From assembly GCA_036971475.1 (NCBI GenBank), contig JBAIZL010000005.1, positions 170,861,386 through 170,925,385 on the forward strand: 64,000 nucleotides of DNA, given 5' to 3'. The notes below the pieces were generated by a model that made no database searches, was not told the origin of the DNA, and saw only the letters and a list, made by a program, of their open reading frames with translations. The position numbers were made by a program, and so were the translations under genes. The DNA is from Prosapia bicincta (taxonomy: Eukaryota > Arthropoda > Insecta > Hemiptera > Cercopidae). The first letter of the stretch is position 1. Each line of letters opens with the position of its first letter. This document shows positions 36,140-47,724 of this stretch, in pieces.

Positions 36140-37305
36140 TTGTTTTTTAGTGCTTTTATATGTTCTTGGTAACGTGTGTAGAAGGACCTCCCTGTCTGGC
36201 CTATGTAAAAACTGGGGGCACGAACTGCAAGTTAGTTTGTAAACTCCAGTGGTGTTGTAAATATCGTGGATTTTGTTGTTGGGTTTAAATTGTTTATTGA
36301 GAGTGTTGTGTTTGGAGTAGGCTATTTTGTAGTTGTATTTTCATAGTGTATTGGTTAGATTGTGGGATTTGAATGATCTGTTTGGTATTGATAAGTATTT
36401 TACGGGATTGTCAAGTTGTGTGTTTGTATTTGCGTTATTGGGTTTATTTTTTTAGGGGGTTGTATCCGTTAGTTTGTGTTATATATTTTATGGTATTTAA
36501 CTCCTGGTAGTGTTCTTTTTTATCTAACGGTGTTTTAAGCAAGCGATATATCATGGTGTTGTAAGCGGCTAGTTTATGTTGGTGTGGGTGGTTTGAGGAG
36601 CTATGAATTGTCGTATTAGTACTAGTGGGTTTTTGGTATATGTTAAATTTATGTGTTTGTTTGTCTGTATGTTTTTTTGTTAGCCCTAGGATGTTGAGAG
36701 AGTTTTGTTGTTCTGTTTCAATGGTGTATGTTAGTTTTGGGTGTTTTAAAAATATGTGTGCTCGGCATGTGTTACTTTTATATAATGTTATTATGTCGTC
36801 GATGTATCTGTACCAGTAAATTATGATATCTGAGTATTTATTGTTTTGTAAAATGTGGTTTCGTTCAATATGGTGTATGAATATTTCTGCTAAGATGCTA
36901 GCTATGGGGGAACCCATGCGTAGGCCATCTTTTTGGTTGCAGAATGTGTTATTGTAGGTGAAGTAATTTTGAGATGTGATTAACTTTGTAAGGTGGATGA
37001 TTTCATCAATGTATGTATGTGGTGTTTTTGTGTCTATTAGCTTGTTTTTGAGGATGTTGATGGTTTCTGGAATAGGGATGTTGGTATATAGAGTTCATAT
37101 ATCGAAAGAGACTAAAGTGGAATTGTGTGGGATATTTACATTTTTTATTTTGTCTATTAGATTTAGGCTATTTTTTATGCTCAATGATTATTAAATTGTA
37201 TATGGTTTCTGATATTTTTGTAGAGGAATTTGGTTTGAAGATGAGAAGGGACACTTGTGTGGTTGATTAGTGGACGTAGTGGGATGTCTGTTTTGTGAAG
37301 TTTAG
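36140..37305 (-). pseudogene. PLE-A RT and GIY-YIG, minus-strand copy
   Basis: The RT block opposite 36444-36917 starts with GSPIASILAEIFIHHIERNH, carries the catalytic YIDD (YWYRYIDDIITLYK), then NSLNILGL. It continues to the linker HKLAAYNTMIYRLLKTPLDK. Nearer the left end lies the GIY-YIG region, where GVYKLTCSSCP is followed by a one-base insertion (GGGGGC on the plus strand at about 36214-36219, GGGGC in the 14.7 kb copy). That shifts FYIGQTGRSF out of frame. Upstream RT motifs (opposite 36920-37310) are preserved in pieces with stops. Confidence 0.8.
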
Positions 37306-37339
37306 GCAGGGATCAAACACTCAAATCAAAGAAGCCGTC

Positions 37340-38904
37340 AATAAAACAAAATTTATAATCCCACCCTACACCAAAAAGCAGCTAAAACAATGATCAAATC
37401 AAAAAAGCAATCAAAACAAAATTTATAATCTCACCCTACACCAAAAAGCACAGAAAACAAATAAAACCAATACCCCCTAAACTAAGCACCCTGCCCAAAC
37501 TTCACAAAACAGACATCCCAGTACATCCACTAATCAACCACACAAGCGCCCCTTCTCATCTTCTAGCCAAATTCCTCAACAAAACTATCCAAAACCATAT
37601 CAAATTTAATAATCAATGTAGCATAAAAATAGCCTAAATCTAATAGGCAAAATAAAAAACGTAAATATCCCACACAATTCACTTTAGTCTCTTTTGATAT
37701 ATCAAATCTATATACCAACATCCCCATTCCAGAAACCATAAACATGCTTATAGACACAAATACACCACATACACACATTGACGAAATCGTCCTCCTTACA
37801 AAATTAATCACATCTCAAAATTACTTCACCTACAATAACACATTCTACAACCAAAAATATGGCTTACCCATGGGTTCCCCCGTAGCTAGCATCTTAGCAG
37901 AAATATTCATACACCATATTGAACAAAACCACATTTTACACAACAATAAATACTCAGATAACATAATTTACTGGTACAGATATGTCGACGACATCATAAC
38001 ATTATATAAAGATAACACACGCCGAGCACACATATTTTTAAAACACCTTAATTCCATACACCCAAAACTAACATACACCATCGAAACAGAACAACAAAAC
38101 TCTCTCAACTTCCTAGACCTAACAATAAAACATACAGACAAATAAACACATAAATTCAACATATACCAAAAACCCACTAGTACCAATACAACCTTTCATA
38201 GCTCCTCAAACCACCCACACCAACATAAACTAGCCGCTTACAACACCATGATATATCGCTTGCTTAAAACACCGTTATACAAAGAAGAACACTACCAGGA
38301 GTTAAACACCATAAAATATATAGCACAAACTAACGGGTACAACACAATAATGATTGACAAATTTTACAACCGCCTAAAAAATAAACCTAATAACCCAAAT
38401 ACAAACACCCAACATGGCAATTCCATAAAATACTTATCAATACCATACAGATCATCCAAAACACACAATCTAACCAACACACTACGAAAATACAACTACA
38501 AAATAGCCTACTCCAAACACAACACTCTCAATAAATAATTTAAACCCAACAACAAAATCGATGACGTTTACAACACCGCTGGAGTTTACAAACTAACTTG
38601 CAGTTTGTGCCCCAAGTTCTTAAATAGGCCATGGAGGACAGGGAGGTCCTTCTACACACGTTACCAAGAACATATAAAAGCACTAACAAGCAATAACTAC
38701 CAATCAAACTTCGCCGATCATCTCAACTCCACAAAACATGACAACGTAGACATAACATCTAACTACAAATTCTTCATAAACAACACAGAAATAACCAGCG
38801 TTACTCAACCGAACAATACAAAATATACAGACACTTCAAACTGCCCCCTACACACATACTCAATACACTACACAATTACATTACAAATCACACGCACTTT
38901 TTGA
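37340..38904 (+). pseudogene. PLE-A RT and GIY-YIG, plus-strand copy
   Basis: A single frame runs from 37744 to 38904 with only two stops (38143-38145 and 38536-38538). Both are TAA where the sister copies have CAA. It encodes GLPMGSPVASILAEIFIHHI, the catalytic YVDD (WYRYVDDIITLYK), NSLNFLDLTIKH and the linker AAYNTMIYRLLKTPLYK. The GIY-YIG domain is GVYKLTCSLCPKFLNRPWRT followed by GRSFYTRYQEHIKAL. The YIG half is replaced by LNR, so the nuclease is dead even without the stops. Upstream (37440-37740) lie RT fingers motifs (LPKLHKTDIPVHPLINHTSA) with frame breaks. Confidence 0.85.
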
Positions 38905-39090
38905 CATCATAACTCCTAATACTTACAAAACACATCCACACCACCATTACATCCCACCCCCAACTTAATACCCTAACCTACGTAACCCTTGAGATCAGTT
39001 ACGGTCTGAGTCGACAGTGGGACACATCTCCCAAAATGGCTGTCCTCAACAAATATAAGTCCTACTATAGGCAAGTTTGTAAACATATTC

Positions 39091-40560
39091 CAATAATTAA
39101 ACCTGGACAAAGTGAGTTCTTTACATGAATTATAAGTTTTTTTTTATACATTCTTATACACTTTTTTCTATCAGTTAGATCACAGTAGGTGATGTAAATT
39201 ATAAGTTATTTTTTGTTGACATGGGGTCTTTTGGTAAGAACTCCAACTTTAGTACTTTCAAGAACTTTTTACTTTTACTCAATTGGAGTTTGGAGCTCTC
39301 CAAATTTCTTAGCCTAAAGAACTGTCTGGAAGTAATGAAGCTACAACATATGCTTTTGTGGGGTATAAACAATTTGGATTATCTATTCACCCACTTTAAC
39401 CATTTTCTGGTAAACATTTGCCTACTGAAAAACATGTATTCAATACAGACTATCACATACTACGTAGAATGGACTTTTGGCATTCTAGGCAATAAATAGA
39501 GAATACTTCAGAATCCATTAGATGTGTCGATTTTGCAGTTGGCATCTTGAAATATTGTAGCTATTTATATAACTTTGTTCTCAGAAGAAATTGGTTCAGA
39601 TTTGACAATACCTTGACTATTTCTGGTTTTGGGGAGATGCAAAACATCAACAGTTTTGTTGTTAGCAGAATCAACCATTGTTTTCGTGATGTATTGAGCA
39701 AACATTTTTTTAGTGATAATGGTAAATTACCCTGGCAGCTTGAAAGGATTAGAGAGAGTACAAGTATAAGATTGTAAATGTTCATATTACTATAATAATC
39801 ATTTCAATAAAAATTGAAATAAGTTTTTATCACAGCTAGACATATCTATATTTTTAAAGAGAACAAGGCTAAAGTGTGTATATTATCTGTGAAGTTGAAT
39901 TTACTGTATTTGAAATAAAGATACTCCCCTGTTAGTTTTGTATGTAGTTTTTTTTGTTTAGGATAATTTTAAAAATTGTCCAATAACTCTTTTGATACTT
40001 CTATTCAAGTGTTGAACTTCTTGTTTTTGTTCTTATAATCGTCATCAGCAGTGTGCTATAAGCTGGACATTTTGTACTGTACTTATCAGCAATTCAATGT
40101 CCAAGGTAAATATGCTTGAATACCAAAGGCAAGGAGAATAATCTAACAAATTAAAAACATGAATGATGAGCAACATGAAGATAAGACATGACAGACGTAA
40201 CTGTGTGATTGCTGTTGCTATGGTGTTTTGTGTTGGTTTTTGGTATATTAATTTTTTGGTGTTTTCATTTTGTTTCTGTAAGTCAAATTAAAATGGCTGA
40301 CCCGTAATAAATGGGATACTATTCAGGCATTAAAGGAAAAAAAATTATTCTGACAAATTATTTGTACATATTTGAGTAAATTTTTCTGCCTCATAACATT
40401 ACAATATTTTTCTTCTTTGGCCTGTTTCGGAATGACACTATTTCCAAAACTTATGTAGTAGTCCTACTTTTCGCACAAATACTATATAAGTTCACACAGT
40501 ACTATTGTAGTTTTGAAAATGAAGCCCTTTTGGTACGCATCAATAAAAAAAATATTGTAT
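39091..40560. other. AT-rich sequence without recognised features
   Basis: Open frames of 70-90 codons on both strands (39221-39785) have no recognisable family and no splice context. Confidence 0.4.
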
Positions 40561-40563
40561 ACT

Positions 40564-40670
40564 TACACTTTTAAATGTTTTAAACTTGCCTATATTAGCA
40601 CTTACTTTGTTTGTTGTGGATGGCCGTTTCGGGAGATGTGTCCCTTTGTCAACTCAGACCATAAAGGCAG
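40564..40670 (-). mobile_element. PLE-A solo terminus
   Basis: ACTTTTAAATGTTTTAAACT, then GCCTATATTAGCACTTAC and the core on the minus strand (about 40617-40651, including GGCCGTTTCGGGAGATG and TTTGTCAACT). It ends at CAGACCATAA. No coding part. Confidence 0.7.
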
Positions 40671-42000
40671 AAAAATGTACTTGAGTGTATACAAATATTT
40701 CCATCAGAAGTGAAGATAAATATATAAGGAATGAATTATTTCTTCCTATTGCCCAAATGATAGTGACAATGAATATGAAACTAGTCATTCTTATAAATGT
40801 GTTTGACACTTATATTTTTTTTAATATTCTACACAACAGTCAAAAAGGCCGACTTGTAGTCTGCATAACTTAGGTTTTTGTCATATAACTTTTCAAGTTT
40901 TATCTATGTATGCATATTATTCCCTAGCAAATATTTTTTAAACTAATTCATATGGTCTAGGAGTTATAAACCCTTGAACTGACAAAAAAAATTATACATT
41001 TTTTTTCTTCATATAATTAAAGGTTTTTGATGAAAGGGTATGCAACGTTTCTTTTCATTGTACCCTATTATTACAACAAAAATAATGGTATATAATACAA
41101 TGTGTTATACACTTACGATTTTTTAAAAAATTAATCTAGAAAATAATTAGAAAGGAGTCAAAAGGTGTTAAGGCCAACTCTAGCCTTAAAAATAGCTAAC
41201 CTCTACATTTATGTTCAATTGACAATGTACATTATGGGCCATACATTCTACTTCTGTTATATAAAATCAAAAGGTAAAAAATTGTTTGTCTGGGCACCCA
41301 TTAAAAATACTTCATCAATAAACTTACCATAACATAGTTGTGCAGTAATCTAGCTGACAAAGACAATAATAGAAAAGGAAATAAATTTGGTAAAAAGACT
41401 TAAATTTAGTAAAGACACTAGTTAAGGCTACATGGTTTCAACCTCTTAAGAAGTTTATACTCTTAAAGAATCTAAATTAGGTCTAGGCCTATACATGAAG
41501 AGGGTTGATTACCAAATTCTTGTTAAAATTTTCAATTCACTAAAGTAAGGAACGCCTAGAATATTTATGGAAACAAATTCAGTATCTGCATACACTTAGC
41601 AAAAAATTCCATTTTTCATAAACAAAGCGCTATAAAGACGCGGTAATTGCTGTAAATTTGTGGAGGCGAAATGAACTGTGGGAGGCATATACAAGCGGCC
41701 AGTAGACTTTAAAATATAATTAATATAAATTGAACATTAAAAGTTTAAGCTCAATGAAATTTATTTTCTTTATTATAATTTGAATTTTTATAAACGCCTA
41801 ATTTATTTCACTGTCGGTGTTTATTTATAATAGGTACATAATATTTTATTGGGTTTTTGTTTACTGTGTTTAATTCATATTTCACCGTTGTACCACAGAA
41901 TAATTAATTATTATAATATAAATGCTAAAATATAATTTATAAATAACGCTGAAACACACTGATTAGGGTTTGCCAAGCTATTAAATAGAAATAGATACGT
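40671..42000. other. AT-rich sequence, possible promoter side of HACL1
   Basis: No exon seen. A short GC-richer patch near 41625-41700 (AAAGACGCGGTAATTG, GAGGCGAAATGAACTG) lies about 550 bases before the HACL1 start codon and could belong to its promoter or 5' exon. I see no firm core-promoter motif. Confidence 0.3.
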
Positions 42001-42002
42001 GT

Positions 42003-42005
<3 letters not shown>

Positions 42006-42045
<40 letters not shown>
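42006..42045. repeat. (TA)n microsatellite
   Basis: Pure TA tract about 210 bases upstream of the HACL1 start codon. Confidence 0.95.
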
Positions 42046-42047
<2 letters not shown>

Positions 42048-42254
42048 CTATCTATATGGATAAATCCGTTTTTATCTGTGGCTCTAACTCTATGCACAAA
42101 AAGTAAGGGAAAACCTGTTTACAAACAATAGTACTTTCTCATGACATCAGTGGATGACATGCGTTTATAAACGTAGTTAAAAAAATATTATTTTTTACAA
42201 AGGTTTAAGAATTGATTGTAGTAGGTAATTTTATTGTGGTCCTAAAGGTATAAC

Positions 42255-42305
42255 ATGGAGGAGTTAGATGGTAATCAAGTGTTAGCAGAAGCATTAAAAC
42301 ATCAA
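42255..42305 (+). CDS. HACL1: 2-hydroxyacyl-CoA lyase, coding exon 1
   Basis: HACL1 is a thiamine-diphosphate enzyme of peroxisomes that cleaves 2-hydroxyacyl-CoA to an aldehyde and formyl-CoA in alpha-oxidation of branched fatty acids such as phytanate. This first coding exon has 17 codons (MEELDGNQVLAEALKHQ) and ends in phase 0 at a GTAAGT donor. ATG at 42255 is chosen because VLAEALKHQ + [10 protein letters not shown] reproduces the start of the ThDP N-terminal domain (compare VIAQALKTQDVEYIFGIVG in the human protein). The N-terminus is slightly shorter than in vertebrates. Confidence 0.8.
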
Positions 42306-44548
42306 GTAAGTCACATAAATAGTAATCCTATATAGCATCATAACTTTTTTCTTTAAAACTCTCTAAAAAGGGTTTCCTTCATATTCATTTCATTTTAATT
42401 AATCCATTTATTTCACTTAAAAATATTGAACATAGCTTTAACGTTGTTCAACATATTTATGAGATTAGAGTTTTTTAATTTTAATACAAGTAAGTTTTGT
42501 TTCCTTTTTGTGTCTGAGTATAGAATTGGGTTAAAATTTATATTTCTGAACTATTAAAATTGTTTAAGAAAATTAATAATGTAATAAAATAGGGTGGATA
42601 ACACAGCAAACAGCTGTTGAAAATCATCTGAACAAGTGTCTTTTTAAACATTTTATTAGCAAACAAAAAAGGCATATATATAAATAAATGTTTAGTGTTA
42701 TTTGTTTACAAACTGATTTTGGTAATAGAATAACACCTCATTAGACTAAAATAATATGGGCAGAAGGTTGTCCATTATAAGCAAAGTTCGTTTTATAAGA
42801 AATAATTATCGAAATCTTGTTGCTGTTCATAACGAGCTGGTTGTGAATTACTTCCCAGCTGAGGCTGAAGAAGTCGTAAGACAAAAACGTTTCCTCCAAG
42901 TGTAAGTTATCAATTTAACAACTTTTAGTTAAAAAAAAGTCTGGTCACAAGTAATAGCAAAAGTGTAATAAGTAAGAAATAATTGTTATAGGGGTATAAT
43001 TAAAAAAAGCTAGTATAAATTGCAGTTGTTATCCACATCTGCAGTATTATCTACAAAAGATACATCATGGATACATAATGATCATAAAAAATAATAATTG
43101 AGCTGACTTGTGAATTAAGATTATAAATTATTATATAACTGCATTTTAACTATCAAAACAATATACTTTACTCATTTTTACTTAAGCACTGGATTTAAGT
43201 AATAAATAAATGAGTTAGCCTATAGCTACAGCTCAAAGAAAGATTTTAGTAAAGTAAAGGGGGTTATGCCTCCTCACATTACACATTTAAATGTTTAATG
43301 TAAGAATTTTGTTTTGTATAACTCAACATCATTGATAACGGCAACAAACTAATTGCTAAAAAGTTGTATTATTAAAATAAATATGCAATACTCGATTATC
43401 AACTCCATTTTCATTTATTTTAATATACCTTATTGTCTTACGAGTTTTGATGACTGCAGTTGTAAATTTGTAATGGTGTCACTGATGATAAGTCATTAAA
43501 ACATATAAGCGACAAAGTATATAGTGTGAGTTGGTGTGCCATTATTTATCTATCGTCATTATCATTTAAAAAACATTCACCCTAATAGTTAATAAATAAC
43601 GGCATTAAATGTAGGTTAAATTGATCAAAATGTGTATGTGTGTGTATGTAATTTAAAAGGTTTGGTTCATACTAATATTTTACTATGTATTTCTTTAGTT
43701 AATAACTGTCAAAGGTAAATGTTCATAATACACAAACACATTTTTTTGACCAATTCTCAATTATATTGAATAAACAGATTTAAATTATAAGTAATCATTT
43801 GAAGAATGAAGAGAAAACTACTAACCTTTTATGCTTTTAAGAATTACACAATTTAAATTATAAAGAATGAACAGTGTTTAATAACAAGTTTCAAACTAGC
43901 TCTACTAGTTCACAACTACAACTCTAACATTATTTGTTTTAAACAGGCTCTTAGAAAACGATATCAGCTGATCAAAAATGTTAAATAGTGTACTTAGTTT
44001 AATCATGTGTTCTATAGTACATTGATAGCTGACTTTTATTTACAGATTATATTTTCAAATTATCATACTATGCTATTTCGTTTCAAAACCGCCGTTTTAT
44101 TAACAAAACCTAACTTGCTTCTAGCAGTACTAACTCTGGCAGTAAAATACTTAAGTTAATTATAATTTTTTTAAAATAAAATTTGCTTACATGGTGAATT
44201 TGGGTTGGTGCTAAAAAACATTTTTTAACATGGGTTATTCTAGAACCTCAGAACCTTGGATAGTTGTAGCTCAGTTTTCTATAATTAGAATCACACAAAA
44301 TGTATTTTGAAATATGTTTAATAAAGAATAATTGTTAAACTGTGCACAAAACTTAAACTTGCACAAAATGTAAGTGATTTTAATTCAATTATATAATGGA
44401 AGATGAAATTTCTATGAATTTGTCAAAGTAAAATCTACATAGTAAGGATAAACAGCTCTATGTAATTGGCTATGTAGAAAACTTCATTTATTACAACATT
44501 AATCTCTTTCATATAAAGTGTGAATAATGAATTATTTTTTTTTAATAG
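42306..44548 (+). other. HACL1 intron 1
   Basis: A 2.2 kb GT-AG intron (GTAAGT to TTTTTAATAG). It contains a short coding-like ORF at 42756 and otherwise AT-rich DNA in which I recognise nothing. Confidence 0.75.
42756..42905 (+). other. 49-codon ORF / candidate unassigned exon
   Basis: An ATG frame of 49 codons, MGRRLSIISKVRFIRNNYRN then AVHNELVVNYFPAEAEEVVR and QKRFLQV, ending TAA. It is clearly less AT-rich than the surrounding intron. A perfect donor-like GTAAGT (42902-42907) overlaps the stop, so the frame could be a 5' exon (ATG to 42901) spliced onward rather than a complete peptide. I do not recognise the family. Its place in HACL1 intron 1 suggests a nested or neighbouring small gene, an alternative first exon, or chance. 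Confidence 0.35.
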
Positions 44549-44775
44549 GGTATTGAATATGTTTTTGGAATTATTGGAATACCTGTAGTGGAATTGAGTA
44601 TAGCAATGCAACAAGCGGGACTACACTATGTAGGAATGCGAAATGAACAAGCTGCGTGCTATGCTGCTCAAGCTATTGGTTATTTAACTAAAAAGCCTGC
44701 AGTGTGTTTAGTTGTCAGTGGCCCTGGTTTACTTCATGTTATTGGAGGGATGGCCAATGCTACAGTCAATTGTTG
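44549..44775 (+). CDS. HACL1: 2-hydroxyacyl-CoA lyase, coding exon 2
   Basis: Encodes the start of the ThDP-enzyme PYR domain: [20 protein letters not shown], then [20 protein letters not shown] and [20 protein letters not shown]. The glutamate in [11 protein letters not shown] corresponds to the conserved catalytic Glu that activates the thiamine cofactor in this superfamily. GPG plus GGMANA is the usual loop of oxalyl-CoA decarboxylase/HACL1 proteins. The acceptor is TTTTTAATAG. The donor GTAAGA splits the Trp codon (TG|G) that continues as WPVIVVGG in exon 3. Similarity to vertebrate HACL1 is high over the whole exon, with no gaps. Confidence 0.95.
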
Positions 44776-46183
44776 GTAAGAAATTTGTGATTAATAAGTA
44801 ATGGTATATTTTTATACAGTTCTATATTTCATGAGGGTGAATGTAATCCAAACTGGAATTTTTTATTCAAGCACAAAGTTGTGAGCCATGAGGGCTATGT
44901 TCCTATTTCTGGAGTTTTAAATGCTTTTATATTTCTTTATGTGTGAAACCTTGCTACTTCTGTAACCAATATTACAAGGTTAGAATCGTCAGTTGCATTG
45001 CAGCTTATATAATTTTACTACAATACAGCTATTTACAGATGACATTGAAAATAATCAGAATATAGCTATATCTCAAGAACAGACATTGAGTTTAGGTACA
45101 TTAATTTTAGAAGATTCAACTATATGAGTGTATAAGGAAATGTAGAAAAGAGAGAAACAATTCAAAGTCAAGACCTTTTAAATGGAAGTATTTTTGTATC
45201 AGAGTTTTTTCATGGTCTTTTGGGCAGTGATTTATCTATGATTGATGATGGTGAATTTTATGGTTGATACTTCCTAGCTGTTCTATTTAAAGAACTGTTA
45301 TTTAAAGTAGTTTTCATATCATTGAAATATTATTGGTATTGAGTCAAGCCAGCACTTTCCAGATTTTTTAATGAGGTCCTAGGCAGTCATACTAATTTCA
45401 AATCAAAAATTGATAACCGTCTTTCTATTCTAAGCTTTACAGATGATTTTACAATTTATGAATTTTTCAGTGCATCAGTTACTATGCAGGTTCCATTTAT
45501 ATTCTTTACCAGTAATTAATTTTGTTAGCAAACTTACCAGAATTTTAGTTGCCATCAATCTTCTTCCTGAAAAGAATTTATTGCAGTACTATTTTTGCTT
45601 AAGAGCTCTAAGAAATCAAATTGATTGTATCAAGTACATCTGTTTTTAATGTGGCTTTTTATGAAATGCTTTTACACCTTTGAAGAAAACATATATCATG
45701 TTAGCAGCCATTAAAAGGACAACTTTAATTTCTCAATTGAAACTTAAAAACAGTCTGTCTGAGGATAATGATATTCAACCATTTCTTAATTAACTACTTA
45801 CTTCAATAGTAGGAGAACTGTGAGTGGAAACAAAGTGAGGGAAATCAAGGATATCATTCTATTTATTTCGTCATGGATATCATGTCCAAAGAGGTCTTCT
45901 GTTCTTTTGATTTTTAAAGAGTGTGGGTAGTTTGTTTTAGCATCAATTTCTCTATATTTACTTATCAAAATTGTATGCAACATGAGGTCTTATCTTTGTA
46001 TCAGTTTTATAGAGTTATTACCCATTTCAAACATTACTGCTTAATGGTGATTACTTGATTGATGTTCATAGGTGTTGAAGAAATTCAAATGGGATGATGA
46101 TACACCCATTGACATTTTTATCACATTTTCACGTCATTAGAAATGATCTTCTTATATAAAAGTTTCTTGATGTAATCATCTTG

Positions 46184-47615
46184 AATTCACTGATTAAACT
46201 AATTTTACACTACTTAACTAAGTGAATACGTAATTGCTTACTTACTGACGCGTTTCAAAATGATCGTTTCTTTTTCGAAGCTAACCTTCTACTAGCGGCT
46301 TCTGGCTCTTTACAAACGGTATGACAGGGTTGGATTTATGACATTGGGTGAGGTGTCGGCGTCTTGTGTGATGTATTTGAAATGACTATTGGCTTCGAGT
46401 TCATTAAGTATATTTTCCCTGTCTGTTGCGTAGTGTTTGTAGATTTCATATTTTTCCAAGGTTGTTAGTTTTTTACTCTGTTTTAATGTGTGTAGAATAT
46501 TTAAATTAGTGTGTATGTCGGTATGTGAGTGTTGGGTGTTATTTAGGTGTTTTGCGTAGCTGGATTTAGGGTTTGTTTGTTTTGTTTGGGTAATGTGTTC
46601 ATCAAAGCGTGTGTAGAATGACCTGCCGGTTTGACCGATGTAATAGTTGGGACAATCGTTGCTAGTTAATTTGTAAATGCCTGAGAGTTTGTATATGTCA
46701 GTTTCTTTTTGAAAAGGTTGTATATGTTTTCTTAGCGTGTTTGTTGTTTTGTAGGATATTTGGTAATGGAGTTTTTTAAATGTGGAGGCTATTTTGTGTG
46801 TGTTTTATTGTGGTAGGTGAGGGATATGTATTTGTTATTTTTTGTGTGGTTTGTTTGTGTGGCTGTTAGATGGTGTTTATGTTTTATTTTCCTGAGAATG
46901 TTGTCTATGAGTGTGTGTTGGTAGCCGTTTTGTTGGGCGATGTATTTTATGGTATTAAGTTCTTTGTCGTAGTCTTTCTGTATCATTGGTATGTTTATTA
47001 GATGGTGTAACATATGATTAAAGGTGCGTGTTTGTGTTGTGTGGGGTGATTAGATGTATTATGTATGACCATATCTGTAGTTGTTGGTTTTCTGTATATT
47101 TTGAAATTATGTCTAGTGTTGTGTTTGCTGATAGTAAGAGCTAGAATGTTTATTCTATTGTTTTCTTCTAACTCAAAGAGTGAATGTGAGGTTTTCGTGT
47201 ATGGTATTAATATAATTATGTAGTTGTTTGATTTGCCGTTTGTTGCCGTTGTATAATATTAAAATGTCATCTACATATCTATGGTAGTAAATTTATTTTA
47301 TGTGTGTAGTTATTGTTCTGTAGAATATATTGTTGTTCGATGTGGTGTAGGAATATTTCTGCTAGGATGCCTGAGATAGGGGAACCCATTGGGAGGCCAC
47401 TTTTCTGTGTGTAGTATTTGTGTTGGTATGTGAAGTAGTTTTGTGATGTGATGAGTTTGGTGAGTGTGATTATTTCATGTGTGAGTTTATGTGGCGTGTT
47501 GTTTGCTGTGAGCATATTTTGTAGTATGTTCAGTGTTTGTTCTATTGGCACATTAGTGTAGGAGCAAGTAAGCAATTACGTATTCACTTAGTTAAGTAGT
47601 GTAAAATTAGTTTAG
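46184..47615 (-). mobile_element. PLE family B element
   Basis: Inverted ends of about 50 bases (46194-46246 and 47565-47615, containing ACTTAACTAAGTGAATACGT and its inverse) bound a minus-strand PLE. The left end is followed by GACGCGTTTC, on the element's strand GAAACGCGTC, at the same place as the ribozyme-like core of PLE-A. It is 5'-truncated: RT motifs begin just inside the right end. It differs from PLE-A in sequence but shares its gene plan. Confidence 0.75.
46560..47575 (-). pseudogene. PLE-B RT and GIY-YIG endonuclease
   Basis: Opposite 47279-47575 the frame reads YTNVPIEQTLNILQNMLTAN, then GLPMGSPISGILAEIFLHHI. A one-base frameshift follows, and then the catalytic RYVDDILILYNG (opposite about 47250-47285). 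The linker is opposite 46789-47013 (MLHHLINIPMIQKDYDKELN). The GIY-YIG domain opposite 46540-46690 is complete at its core: GIYKLTSNDCPNYYIGQTGR, then SFYTRFDEH. The expected Cys before the Cys-Pro pair is Ser/Asn here. Frame breaks make the whole non-functional. Confidence 0.75.
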
Positions 47616-47650
47616 TCTTCTTATATGAATGGGAAGGATTCAGTGAATAT

Positions 47651-47652
47651 GC

Positions 47653-47718
<66 letters not shown>
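47651..47718. repeat. (TA)n microsatellite
   Basis: About 65 bases of TA repeat, 40 bases from the PLE-B right end. Confidence 0.95.

Positions 47719-47724
<6 letters not shown>

Larger units (their letters stand above)
35956..39090. mobile_element. two PLE-A copies head to head (3.1 kb inverted pair)
   Basis: A minus-strand copy (35956 to about 37310) and a plus-strand copy (about 37320 to 39090) meet at their truncated 5' ends. Each outer end carries the PLE-A terminus. Left: GTTGATTTCATCTTCACGTG and the core on the minus strand (36054-36087). Right: the core on the plus strand, partly decayed (39011-39044), then CTACTATAGGCAAGTTTG. Around 37320-37460 a short A-rich unit ending CCACCCTACACCAAAAAGCA or TCACCCTACACC is duplicated directly. 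Head-to-head partial copies are common for Penelope-like elements. Confidence 0.8.

Noticed and set aside
37563..38186. Minus-strand ORFs over the plus-strand PLE copy
   Set aside because: Antisense shadows of the RT; the plus frame carries the YVDD box and the conserved linker. The frames at 36625-36819 and 36976-37194 are the same kind of shadow.
39221..39785. Overlapping ORFs on both strands
   Set aside because: Neither strand gives a recognisable motif, and open frames occur on both, as expected by chance.
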